DNA of 64,000 bases from Xiphias gladius (lineage: Eukaryota; Chordata; Actinopteri; Istiophoriformes; Xiphiidae), in contig NC_053413.1 in the NCBI RefSeq assembly GCF_016859285.1, positions 13,288,001 to 13,352,000 on the forward strand, given 5' to 3'. Positions 53,841-64,000 of this stretch are shown piece after piece; position 1 is the first letter of the stretch, and every line of letters starts with the position of its first letter. The notes below the pieces were generated by a model. The model made no database searches and was not told the origin of the DNA. It worked only from the letters and a program-made list of their open reading frames with translations. Position numbers and translations under genes: made by a program.

Positions 53841-54724
53841 AGACATACGATGAAGGAAGACTTTCTTGCGTCTACTTTTTCTCACTGGGGAAACCCATTC
53901 TCACTGCTGGGACCAGACTGAGTGTGGGTGTTGTCAGCTGTGACACTGGTTTGAGTTCATGTATTTCAGTTTTATAACAACAATAAAGACATAAAAGCCT
54001 TTCTTGAATCCATGGTGAAAAGTTTAAACAGAAGGTGTTATAGGAGGAGGTTTCTGCAGTGGCTGGAAGGTGGCAGTGTTTAGAGGGGCATTAGATGATC
54101 TCTTTGAATGTTACCATTTCTTTCTCAGGCTCCCTGTCCGAACAGCTCATAGATAACCAGCCACAACAACTACTGTAAATTAGTGCCATGTGATCCTGCA
54201 TCTTTGCTCAAACCCGATCACATGGAGCCACTGCATGCACAGCCACACAAGTGACATCTATTCATCCCTTTTCCGGCTCTGTGCCTCTTCTCCATTTTTT
54301 ATGAAAAGCTCCATTCTAATGTGGATATTTTTTTCCTAAAGTGTGTGAGGTTTGGCTCAGGTTGTAAATAAGAAAAGGTCTCAGAGCATTACATGAATGA
54401 GGTTATGTCCTATGTCATGGGCACCTGTGTTTGGACAGGCTGTGCCAATGCAAACAATTTATTTTTATGTGGTTGAGAGGAACTGTGTATCTGTTTCAAC
54501 ATTTCACAGATCTGAGTTACCGCAACACAGGAAGTGCCCTATCATCCACCCTTCCTTTTCCCCATACACTAAAAAGCTCAGTTTATCAGTGAGCTGTGGT
54601 TGATAGATTTGCAAACAACAAAATGCTCATGTAGCGCAGATTACAAGCATGGACGCTTTAGACTAAACTGGTTAAACGTTGCAGAGTATCAGTTGAATGG
54701 AAAATTGCTTTTAGCTTACATGTG
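53841..54724. repeat. High-identity part of the duplication, right copy
   Basis: Partner of 47841-48673, lying about 550 bp downstream of the C1q gene end. Confidence 0.9.
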
Positions 54725-55499
54725 TTACTATGCTATGCCAGGCAGCTTGTGAAATTCAGGATGGACAGTGGGGTTTGTGTAATGTGGCATTAAGCAGAAC
54801 AGGATGTCACATTTTAGGCTAGCCGCCAGTTCTGAGGAATAGGAAAAACTGTATTTGTAATATTATATTTATATCATGTGTACACAGTTAAAGAAGAAAT
54901 TCCAAAACCCTTTTAGCAACGTTAAGGAAAGCAGCACTTTACTATTGCAGAATATGACTCAGATATACTCTATGTTTTTCCACATCATTATACAAGCTAG
55001 CTGCGTGTATAAAACATCTGGCCTGTTAATTTCACATTTTTAAAATCCTGATATACCAAGGTGACAGTACGCCGCTCTTTGTGTCACCAAGTGTTACAAC
55101 TTCTTCCAGTGTTGTTACATCAAGTGTCTGTTACGGCCTCCCTCTGTACACCAGCAACACATCACTGATGTGATACGTGTAGATGTGGAGAAATACAAGT
55201 TTTAGGCACCACTTATACTGTAGATGACTCTTGTCATGCCTCAGAAAGAATGCAAGGCTTAATGGATTCACTTGGGAAACTCCACCGTGGTGATGCACCT
55301 ATCAGGTCATATGAATGAAGAACTGCAGACGTGGATTCAAAGTGAGATTCTGGGCCTGATGGAAAATTGTGAAAATAGAAAAATACATGTAGATCATGTA
55401 ATACCACTACAAACCTGTATTTTCTTTTTTAAATTTCAATTCAGTCCAGCAGACAGACAACATTACTCAATCAGGATCGTCTTTGGTATCTGGATGTAA

Positions 55500-55620
55500 A
55501 ACTCTGATTGTTAATATTGATGCATCGGTGCGTAAGCAGCATTTTACTGTTGTAACTGCTCGAGGTGGAGCTAGTTTCAAGTATTTCATATACAGTTAGG
55601 TCGTTCAGTCTAGCCCACCA
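55500..55620. repeat. Teleost dispersed repeat, first fragment
   Basis: TTGATGCATCGGTGCGTAAG, CAGCATTTTACTGTTGTAAC, AGGTGGAGCTAGTTTCAAGT and ATATACAGTTAGGTCGTT match a common fish repeat, whose continuation appears at 55960-56175. Confidence 0.6.
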
Positions 55621-55639
55621 GTGTTTCACATCAGAAATC

Positions 55640-56175
55640 TGAATGGCTGTGAGATGACTTATGGGGTGGGAAAGCAGACAAAACAAAGTTCTGCTGCACA
55701 AATTTGTATTAAGTCTTTGCAATTTTCTCCAATCTTTTTCTGTTTGTGACATATTGGACAATTTTACCTCTTGGGGCCTTAAACAATTATTTAAATGAAA
55801 ACATCTGAGAGGTTTAGAAGGGAATGTCTCTTTGTTGGAACTGCTAACAACTCATAGACATCTCGAATGTGACAAAAGGTGACAAGAAGCCCCAACTAGA
55901 CAGCTAGACCTTTTGTAAGGGGGTCACAAATCCAAAAGGTTGAGAACTATAAGCTGATTGTTATTTTTACTGTAAAATCAGAATCAGAAAAGTAACTAGT
56001 TACTCCAGCTGTCGAATAAATATAGTGGAGTGAAAAGTACAATATTTCCCTTGGAAATGTTGTGGAAGAGAATTATAAACTAGCATAAAATGTAAGTAAA
56101 GTACAACTACCTCAAAATTGTAAATAAGAAGAATACTTGAGAAAATGTACTCGGTTACTTTCCACTGATACAGGA
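55640..56175. repeat. Teleost dispersed repeat, second fragment with internal segment
   Basis: AAGAAGCCCCAACTAGACAG, GGGGGTCACAAATCCAAAAG and GGTTGAGAACTATAAGCTGA, followed by AGTAACTAGTTACTCCAGCT, GGAGTGAAAAGTACAATATT and CTCAAAATTGTAAATAAG. The last part is the recognisable repeat associated with AAGTAC-rich consensus. Limits approximate. Confidence 0.55.
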
Positions 56176-58203
56176 AGTGACACAAGTCCTGCTGCTGCTC
56201 ATTCAAACTGTTGAGTTAGGTTGTATTTTACATCTTTGTACAATACCCCCAGATAGTGAAAGTTAGCATGAGCTTTACGTGATCCCTACCTCTCTTAAAA
56301 AGGTACGACATTTTTCCAATCAGACAGAAAAGACTGTGAGCTATGCAGTACTGCAAAGAGTTTTAGAGTTGTAGCTTAGATAACCATGCCCTGACAGTTG
56401 CAGCTACTGCAGATACTCATTGTGAAAAAGAAGTGGGCATTGCTGGACTCGCTTTTCTTTACACGGGACTTTAACAGTGCAAGCGTGTCTTTCGTGAATT
56501 TGGTAATCTGACCTTATCTCTGTGGTTAGAGGGACACTTGAAGCAGAGGCTGGTCGGCCAGTCACAGGAACAGCTTACCAAATGCCAGTCTACAGTATGT
56601 ATGGCTGATTGAACTTGGCTGCAGACACAAAAAGCCCTCTCTGTCCTCGACTCTGCAGCCTAGAAAACATGCGGCGGGGAGAGCTAAACACACACTTACT
56701 GGAAACCCTACCCACTAACCAAACAACTGGACTGAGATGTTTTTTTTATTCAGCCGGGCTGTGATGGCTGTGATCACTTACTTTATAATACTAACTAGGT
56801 GTTGAAGGCCATCCAGCCTCATATGAACAGTAAACATTTAAAACCTGTAAACTCATAATCTTTGTAAACAAGCGTCAAATGTGGTATCTAGTGCCACATC
56901 TACTACCACAATATCTAAATACCAAGAAAAGCAACAACCTGTCTGACACAAGAAATAAAGTCCTGCAACTTGTTATTTTCATTGGCTTTTTTTCGATTCA
57001 TATATTAGTCCGTACGATTTCTAAAAGCATTGACAATGTGCATCACAAGCTCCCAGGGCCTACGGTGACATCGTTAAATTAGCTGTTTTGTGTGACCAAC
57101 TGTTAAACACACAAAGATATTCAATTGGTATTGAAAAGAGAAAAGCAGCAAATCCTCACATTTGTGAAGCTGGAGCCAGAAAAAGTTTGGAGTTTTGCTT
57201 CATAAATTCCTCAAACGGTTGAGTATCAAGATTTCTCATGAATTTTCTATTGATTAACTGACTATATGTTTCAGCACTAAAGGGGTTAAAAGTTCAAAGT
57301 ACCCCTTAAGTAAAATGTATACACTTTTATGTTGCCAGCAGAGACAATCACAGCACACATTGTTATGTAAAATGCATTTTGTATTACAAGTCTTTCAAAC
57401 TGACAAGTGGATGGCAGAAGATTTGCCCAAAGGGAGAATTACAATTAAGGTAAGTCAAAAATGTCACATTTTTAGAAAAGAAAAAAAAGTCTAGATAATA
57501 CAGACAGACATGGCTTGCCAACAAAATGTTCTTGTTGGACTAGTACCTCGAGAAACGGCCTGAATCTGACCCAGAAACAGCAGGTCTGTTACAAGCTTAG
57601 CTTCCTGACAGTAAAATAGGAGGAGGCGCTTCTAACTTTCACACCAAATGAGACTAGAGACTATACTGAAAACTGCTTAAAAGTTCTGATTGCCATCAAG
57701 ACGCACTGCAGAGGAAGTAGGGCTCATCAGTTGGCACAGTCACAGGAGTTTTCTTGGGAAGGCACTTGACATGGGGTCATGGCTTTTCCCCATGCAGCGA
57801 CAGCAATGCACTAAGGTCCTTGTGTTTGTGCACACTGAGGAGGGACACCATCAGCTAAGTGCAAGCTCCATGATAAATCCACTTTCACCAGACCGGAGAT
57901 GGGGGGGGGTGGGGGTAAAAAAAACGACAAAAATACAAAAATACGTAGGCGTTAACACAACTCCACCACAGTCCAAAGCTTCAAATACAGTATCTTAGTG
58001 GGTGGGTCTGTGCCTCTTAGATCACACTTGACCTTTTGCGGGAAAATTGAGATTGGATTTAATGAACCTGTGCAAGGCTTGAGCGGTGATTGATAAATTT
58101 ATGGAGCGATTTTAGATACTTTCAGGCCCCCCTTCAGTCAAAAGCCCCTAAAGGTGACCAATCCCGTCTCTGCCTGGGGATTCGGCCTAATAACCCCCAG
58201 TAA

Positions 58204-58226
58204 CACCACCACCACCACCACCACCA
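58204..58226. repeat. (CAC)n microsatellite
   Basis: About seven CAC/ACC units in the rap2b 3' flank. Confidence 0.9.
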
Positions 58227-58591
58227 ATAAGCTCCAAGACAGATGGACCCAGCCCAGAAGATGCAACAGTACAACTCAACAAGTAAAACCACAAAAAGAG
58301 AGAGAGAACAACAGAAAATACGTGTCTCTTAGGTTTCACAATAAGACATTCCCATTGAGGCACATTTCCAGAGAAGTGTCAAATACAAAGCTATAAAAAA
58401 ATCCCAAAACATTCAAGTACTTTGTCATGTAAACACTTTTCCAGACTATTATACATAATCGATTGTTGTCGTCGTCGATTTTTGTTTGTGTGCAACAATA
58501 AGACAACAGTGTGAGGAGAGAGAATACTTTTGCAAAAAGCCTGCGGGACAAGTACTAAGCTCAAATTCAGCCCGGATGCACTGGTTCTGTA

Positions 58592-58652
58592 TGATTTTTG
58601 TTTTTTATTTTATTTCTTTTTTTAATGTATTTTTTTTTATTTTTTTTTTTTT
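58592..58652 (-). other. A-rich tract directly after the rap2b stop
   Basis: On the minus strand the stop codon is followed at once by about 60 nt made almost entirely of A with T interruptions, including AATAAA motifs. It may serve as an early polyadenylation signal or be simple low-complexity 3' UTR. Confidence 0.6.
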
Positions 58653-59199
58653 AGAGCACGACACATGAACAGCACTTGTCGCCACCACTGGGAACAGTCG
58701 AATAGTTCATCTGTCTGACTATTTCTGCAAACAGTTCGTCGACCGATCCTTTATTTTTGGCTGAAGTTTCCATGAACGGGCAGTTCCAGTCCTGGGCCAG
58801 CGCCTTGCCTTCCCCGGAAGACACCTCTCTCTCCCCCTCCAGGTCCACCTTGTTCCCCACCAGGATCATGGGCACCCTCTCGTACCTCTTCACCCGGATG
58901 ATCTGGTCTCTCATCGGCTTGATGTCCTGGAAGCTCTGCTGGTTGACCAGGCTGTAGACCAGAATAAAGCCCTGCCCGTTCTTGATGTACAGGTCTCGCA
59001 TGGAGGCGAACTGCTCGGTCCCCGCCGTGTCCAGGATCTCCAGCACCGACGGGGACGAGTCCACCTCGATCTCCTTCCTGTAGAAATCCTCTATCGTGGG
59101 GTCGTACTTCTCGATGAAGGAGCCCGTCACGAACTGGACCGTCAGCGCGGATTTGCCGACTCCACCCGACCCCAAAACAACCACTTTGTACTCCCTCAT
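58651..59199 (-). CDS. rap2b: Ras-related small GTPase Rap2b
   Basis: A single uninterrupted exon of 183 codons (182 aa), start ATG at 59199-59197 ([18 protein letters not shown]). The open frame extends 15 codons further up (Pro-rich, from 59244), but family members begin at MREYK. All GTPase boxes are present: P-loop GSGGVGKSA (residues 10-18), switch [10 protein letters not shown] with the Rap2-type Phe39, [10 protein letters not shown] (57-66), NKVD (116-119) and TSAK (145-148). The C-terminus has Cys176, Cys177 (palmitoylation sites in Rap2b) and a CVVL box (179-182) for geranylgeranylation. It is nearly identical to human RAP2B (183 aa) apart from the hypervariable tail. Rap2b acts at plasma and recycling membranes with TNIK/MINK-type and PLC-epsilon effectors. 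Intronless as in mammals. Confidence 0.98.
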   Translation of the reverse strand: MREYKVVVLGSGGVGKSALTVQFVTGSFIEKYDPTIEDFYRKEIEVDSSPSVLEILDTAGTEQFASMRDLYIKNGQGFILVYSLVNQQSFQDIKPMRDQIIRVKRYERVPMILVGNKVDLEGEREVSSGEGKALAQDWNCPFMETSAKNKGSVDELFAEIVRQMNYSTVPSGGDKCCSCVVL

Positions 59200-59650
59200 G
59201 GCTAAAGGGGGTGGGGGGGTGGGGGGGTAAGAAAAGGCAGACACCTCCTTTTTCCGCGACGAAGCCTCCTCTCTCCCACCCGCTGACCAGCCCCGATGTT
59301 TTCAAACCCAGCAGGCTGGGGAGGCTGCCCTCTCGCTGGGACAGGAGTCCAATCCCACACCGGCGAACCCTCCGAGCCCGAGCTGCGAGATCCGAGGAGA
59401 GTGACCGCTCCTGGACATCAGCGTGGCGGATTAAAGCACATTTTGGTCGCACTGCATTGTGCAACGCTGCTGGGAAGCGTGATCGCTTCTCCCCTCTTGC
59501 ATGGCGTTTCCTGCCCACATCCTCAGCGCGTCAAAAGCCGAGGATCAGTTCCGCTTTCTTAAAGGAGCCGCCACCCGAAACCTCGGGCGAGGGCGATCAG
59601 ATGACCAGAGACGGATTGCAGGCGTGCGCGTGCCTGTGGCCCGGTCCGCA
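58740..59650. promoter_or_regulatory. CpG-rich island over rap2b and its 5' region
   Basis: Base composition switches from AT-rich to GC- and CpG-rich across the coding exon and about 450 bp upstream, then returns to AT-rich. This explains the long overlapping open frames in other frames. The rap2b promoter and 5' UTR must lie between 59200 and about 59650. No TATA box is evident. Confidence 0.7.
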
Positions 59651-59954
59651 TGACCTCTGCCCTCACGCACATATTGCGCTCTCGGCCATTGCTCCCAGCA
59701 GGACACTCTCGAGCTGCCCACTGTCCCTGTAGTTACGAGTTTCCATAAGCACGTTAATGAGGTCATTCATTAAAGCCATTAACCAACTTGCATGTATCAG
59801 CTGCCTTCACACACACTGGCACAGCAGTCTTCTTCCATCACAGGAGAACTTTGAGAATGCAACCATTCTTTTTACAATCAGTTATGGGGAGGGGGGCGTC
59901 AATGGGGCTCCAGCGACAATTTTCTGCCCAAGGGGCCCTCCAGGAGGTTAGGAG

Positions 59955-60245
59955 GGAGGAGATATTCAGATCCTCCACTTGAGTTAAAGAAGCAATGGTA
60001 GCGTTAAAAACGTCTGTAAGTAAAAGTAGTAAAAAGTAGCAGTCCGTTTGCAGAACAAGGGCCACTGTGAGTATTGTCCCACCATATCTTACGCTACTGG
60101 ATTATTATTACTGACGCATTCATGTATACATAGCAGCATGCTGTTGCAGCTGGTTCAGGTGCAGCTCATTCTAACCGTTTTATGCTGTATAATGTTGTGT
60201 AGTTTAATCTTTGACACTGCATCATATTTTGCAAAAGTAGCCTGT
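59955..60245. repeat. Teleost dispersed repeat, further copy
   Basis: GTAAGTAAAAGTAGTAAAAA, GGATTATTATTACTGACGCA, GCTGTTGCAGCTGGTTCAGG, TGTGTAGTTTAATCTTTGAC and GCATCATATTTTGCAAAAGT belong to the same family as 55500-56175. Confidence 0.6.
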
Positions 60246-63200
60246 TTCTCTACTGATCCTAAATGAAAATAAAAGCATATAAAGATTTAGTTTTGTGTCA
60301 GTACTCGCATTAGAAAAAATGTTAACCAGCTTGGGAGTGAAGGCAGGTTCTTGTGTTTTCATTTTTGCGGTGAGACTGCCTTTGTTTACGTCTGGATCCC
60401 AGAATGGAAAACACAACTCACTGTATGGATAAGATGCCCACGCCTCATACACTCTCCCCGAGAGATGAAAAAGGCGGAAATAAGGCCCCTGATGTCATCA
60501 AAATGTTACACGTTCATACACAGTAGAATGGGAGGAACGTTGTGAGTCCCTACTGGCTTCATCTACCTTTTTTCTTTTTTTTATAATTAGGTCTGACCCA
60601 GATAATGCATACAATCTGATGAAAATTGCCCTGAGCGCCGTCAGTTTAACCTTGCACATCTGTCACGTATCAGTCTCTGTGGAGCTGCTACAGTCTTGCC
60701 GACACTGTACCCTCAAGATGACGCCGATTGTTCATGAGGCTGATGTTCTGAAATGATATGCTGAACAGATTGTCCCCCTTCGCATATGAACTGGACCAAA
60801 ATATCATGGGAAAGAAATCCTTGCATGGTGGGTTTTCCAGCAAAAAGGGTATCCATTTTAATGTTTCAATGAATATTTAATTGAATCTCACATGAATATC
60901 TTAGCTTTAAGGCATTAGCTGATTAGTACTATGTATTCATTTGACAAACACATCCAGTACACACAGAGGCAGTGACCACATAACTGTTGCATGAGCAAAT
61001 CAAATATTGTTTTATTCAGATTTTTTTTTTTTCATCCATACAGCAAGAGTCAATTATGGCAACAATAAAATGTGCATAAACAAATCTGAAGACAGAATAG
61101 TACATTATTGTGTGGCAACTGTTAGCAAATATGTAACTGATGGTTGCACTTACAAGTAAAAAGCAGTCAAAGCGTACATGTGCCCCCAGCAGGGAAGAGA
61201 AACCTTGGTTCCAGCCAAGAGGCGGAACATCTGATTTGGAGAAAATGGTGCTTTGGTTCTGTAGCGCCTACACACTAGACGCAAGTCAGATGGCGACTAT
61301 TACATTCATTTGAAAGACTAATTTTGCCAAATATGCATTTGGTGTGGTGAGCCTTCACCTGCTGAGTGCACAGATATGATAGCAGGAACAACTTTCCGTG
61401 AGTCAGTGTCGCCTGTAATTATGTGGCTATGAGAAAGTATCTGGGGTGGATGAGTGCTAATATTTTATCATTCTTTAAATAAAATGTTTACTTGGAAAAA
61501 TATTTTTATCACACAAGAGTAAGATGACTTGTTTGTGAAGCATTATTTCCCCCCACTGTGGATGTTATCTACTGTATGTATAATTTGAAAAAAAACATAT
61601 TACTGTGTATTCTGTAGTCTGAATGTGTTATCTTTCCTTACATACTGTAACTACGCAGTTTCTTTTGTTTACATGTTTGTACTTTTACATGCAGTCAAAT
61701 CAAACTATAGTAGAATACAAATTTTTGATAGTTTTATGTGTCAACTGTACCATGGGAGCAGCAATACTGCATGACCAAGTCCAACAAGTGATATATGGAC
61801 ATCATTGGATATGTCATCCTACAAGAGGGCTGGAGTTAGCATGACATGGGGATATCTACTCCCCTACAACATTCCCTGGCATTACTAGCCATTGATAAAA
61901 TAAGACAAAAAGCGCATAGCTTTCTCTGAATGCATTGGCCAAGAAACTAGTGCCCTTCTTTGCAAGCAATTTTTTTTTAGCTGGTCTTCTAATTTAAGAA
62001 TTTAAATTAATCTAACAAAATTCCTTATAATTATAGATATTTTTTTTTTTATTCAAAATAATATCTCAATATGATACACATTTTTTTCTCTGTTCATTTG
62101 ACTATATACAGAAGTGCAAAAAGTCAACCTTCGTCCCTTAGGTTAGAACTCATCGTCTGCAGCATTTTGGACTTCTCCAGTCTGGAAAAGTCTTTGCTTT
62201 CTCACTCCTAATCTCACTATCGACCAAACATCCAAACACCCGTCAACCTCACTGCTCGTTTTGGCCTGACATTCAGGGCAAACTTAAGAAATATTCAAAC
62301 AAAAGTACATATCTTTTTGAAATGGATACAGTAGAAAATAATTTTTACTCTAAAACATGGACAATCTATATCTCAATACAATATATTTTCAAACATGATC
62401 TTGACATGTTACAAGGAAAATTTAAGTTGGATAAAACATTAGTTTTTTTGTTTTTTGTTTTTTTTTATGTCTACTCAGAGATGCTGCAGTGGCAGCAAAT
62501 TAATTGATCTCATTCCTTGTATCAAAAAAGTCTTTCATCAACAAAATTAAGTGATAATGTAACATCAACTGAAAAAGACATCCAGCTACATGAATGAAGT
62601 GAATATTTAAAACTGACTCAACACATTATCATTTATATGGTTTGAAAAAGTTATGAATGTCATACTACCTCAAAATCTACAACGGCTATATCAATGTTGT
62701 CAAGTAATATATAGTAAGGCAAAAAAAGAAAAATCTACAACTACATACCTCAAATAGATTCAAATCCTTAAGTAGTACATAACACATAAGTTCAATGAAA
62801 TTTAAGAGAGTAATTGTTACTTTTACATAGAGAGAATGAACAAAAAAAATATCATAAGCGGCATGTGAGAGACCTATAAAACATCATTGGTGTTTTTAAC
62901 CTGCATGGTGATTGAAAGTACATTTGATTGGGATGGGACCCATTAATTGTAATCTAAGGCTTTGTTAGGTACATTACAATCGGTAAAGACACACTACACA
63001 CCTCTGTGAAAACAGAAAAGGAAGTGATCATAAAACTGACAGATGAATGACAGCTGATAGACATCTTTCCTTAATTGTTTAAGCCTCTTTTGAGATGCTT
63101 TTATAACCCTTTGTGAATATGGTTGAGAGAAAAAACTGTGCTTTGGTTTCCATAGTCAGATCTACAAGTGAATGAGAACCTTCATGTTTTGCTGGAAATA

Positions 63201-64000
63201 CAAGTCAAAGTCATATAATGTGTTGTATTTCCTCAAAAAAGAAGGTTCGCCCAAGATGGGATGTGAAATCAAAACAGGGTGATCAGACAAACAATCATTC
63301 AAGTGCACATGTGGTTTAAATGACCTAATAGACCTTTGGGTCTGTTTTTTTAAATTCCCATCAACACATGGCTCAACAGTGCTTCTTGGAGACACAGTTT
63401 TAGAGAGGCCCCCCCTTTAAAAGAGGGGGGAACAAGGTAACACAATGTCAATTGAAGCTACACCCTCTACTTCACCAGGCTTTAGAGTCAATGGACTTCA
63501 GCAACAACTTAATCCCAATAAACAAAAACAACACTAGTCTATGAAAAGAGGTATGATAAACTTTAGAAAAACCCTCCGTTTTTGATTTTAAAAGAATTTC
63601 TTTTTTAAAAAGGCGGAAACCCCACTTCTAAAACTGAATTATTAGATTAAAATTTAAAAAAAAACAAACAAAAAAAAAAACACTCACAATGGAGATTCTG
63701 AAAACGAAACAATACAAAAAGAGCCATACAAAACTTTTACCTTCGGTAAACAAATAACACTGCTGAGATAACACTCTGGTTTTAGCTGTATGGCCTTGAT
63801 GGCACATGACAAGGTGAGAAAAGCTAGCCTGGCTGTGCTTTCAAGGTACACAGGTATGTTGGTTTACCCAGAACATTCATATGTCCAAGACCCTCATTTC
63901 AACATCTAGTTTCACTAGTAGCCATAAAAACACAATACTGTACATGCCTAATTCTTTTGGCGAAAAAATTCCTGTTAAAATCATTGTGCCTTTCAGATTT
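60246..64000. other. AT-rich right end, no recognised exon
   Basis: No coding exon or named repeat was recognised in 3.7 kb. The plus strand has T-rich runs, including TTTTTTTTTTATTC near 62041 and TTTTATTCAG near 61012, which read as AATAAA signals on the minus strand. The stretch could therefore be the 3' UTR of a minus-strand gene lying further right, but this is speculation. A short G/C hairpin lies at 63409-63430. Confidence 0.35.

Larger units (their letters stand above)
50480..54724. repeat. Tandem segmental duplication, right copy
   Basis: Partner of 45230-48673. This copy keeps the intact C1q-domain gene. The two copies are separated by about 1.8 kb holding a CA tract and two dispersed repeats. 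Confidence 0.85.
54725..58650. other. Intergenic region and rap2b 3' flank
   Basis: Between the C1q block and rap2b. It holds teleost repeats at about 55500-55620 and 55640-56175. The part next to 58650 should include the rap2b 3' UTR, whose end is not resolved. No other gene was recognised. Confidence 0.5.

Noticed and set aside
59200-59244. Upstream in-frame start for rap2b giving 197 aa
   Set aside because: All Rap2 proteins begin at MREYK. The 15 extra Pro-rich codons lie in the GC-rich leader and are not a family feature.
58751-59518. 255-codon minus-strand open frame overlapping rap2b
   Set aside because: It is a shadow in another frame of the CpG-rich rap2b exon and 5' region. The Arg/Gly/Pro-rich composition is that of translated GC-rich DNA, and no family is recognised.
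59211-59732. 173-codon plus-strand open frame upstream of rap2b
   Set aside because: GC-rich 5' flank read on the opposite strand, with no similarity and no splice structure.
1-64000. CRISPR arrays, operons, tRNA or rRNA genes
   Set aside because: None seen. The repeats are microsatellites or dispersed eukaryotic elements, and no cloverleaf-like tRNA with intact A and B boxes was recognised apart from tRNA-like wording within a SINE/MITE-like repeat.

Overview
This window is vertebrate nuclear DNA, almost certainly from a ray-finned (teleost, probably percomorph) fish. The evidence is small GT-AG-bounded exons in long AT-rich introns, long (CA)n microsatellites, a CpG-rich promoter, and many copies of dispersed repeat families that I recognise from fish genomes. 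There are no operons, CRISPR arrays or prokaryotic signals. Exon boundaries below were derived by reading splice sites and checking codon phase across every junction. The repeat-family calls are recognition from memory and were not searched.

Layout. (1) About 1-6.5 kb, minus strand: the 5' half of pask (PAS-domain Ser/Thr kinase), ten coding exons giving about 612 residues with two PAS regions. The kinase domain lies beyond the left edge. A non-coding first exon and a CCAAT/GC-box promoter sit near 6.05-6.5 kb. (2) About 6.8-44.1 kb, minus strand: the whole of kcnab1 (Kv channel beta-1 subunit, aldo-keto reductase fold). Thirteen common exons run from 27.2 kb down to a stop at 8019. Two alternative first exons, a Kv-beta1.1 type at 37.4-37.6 kb and a Kv-beta1.2 type at 43.8-44.1 kb, both join exon 2 in the same phase and give 399- and 413-residue proteins. 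(3) About 45.2-54.7 kb: a tandemly duplicated block. The right copy has an intact three-exon plus-strand gene for a small secreted C1q-domain protein (218 aa). The left copy has an orphan signal-peptide exon and a broken exon relic, with no C1q domain. (4) About 58.65-59.2 kb, minus strand: intronless rap2b (182 aa) in a CpG-rich region. (5) 60-64 kb: AT-rich DNA with no recognised exon, possibly the 3' UTR of a minus-strand gene further right.

Relations. kcnab1 and rap2b are also close together in human (3q25), so that pairing looks like conserved synteny. pask is on a different human chromosome (2q37), so its position just downstream of kcnab1 reflects a lineage-specific arrangement. The genes act in unrelated processes: energy-sensing kinase, potassium-channel inactivation and trafficking, humoral immunity or secreted C1q signalling, and small-GTPase signalling. 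Most remaining DNA is intronic or intergenic and carries fossils of Tc1-like DNA transposons, LINE fragments, and teleost short interspersed repeats, some of them nested or interrupted.
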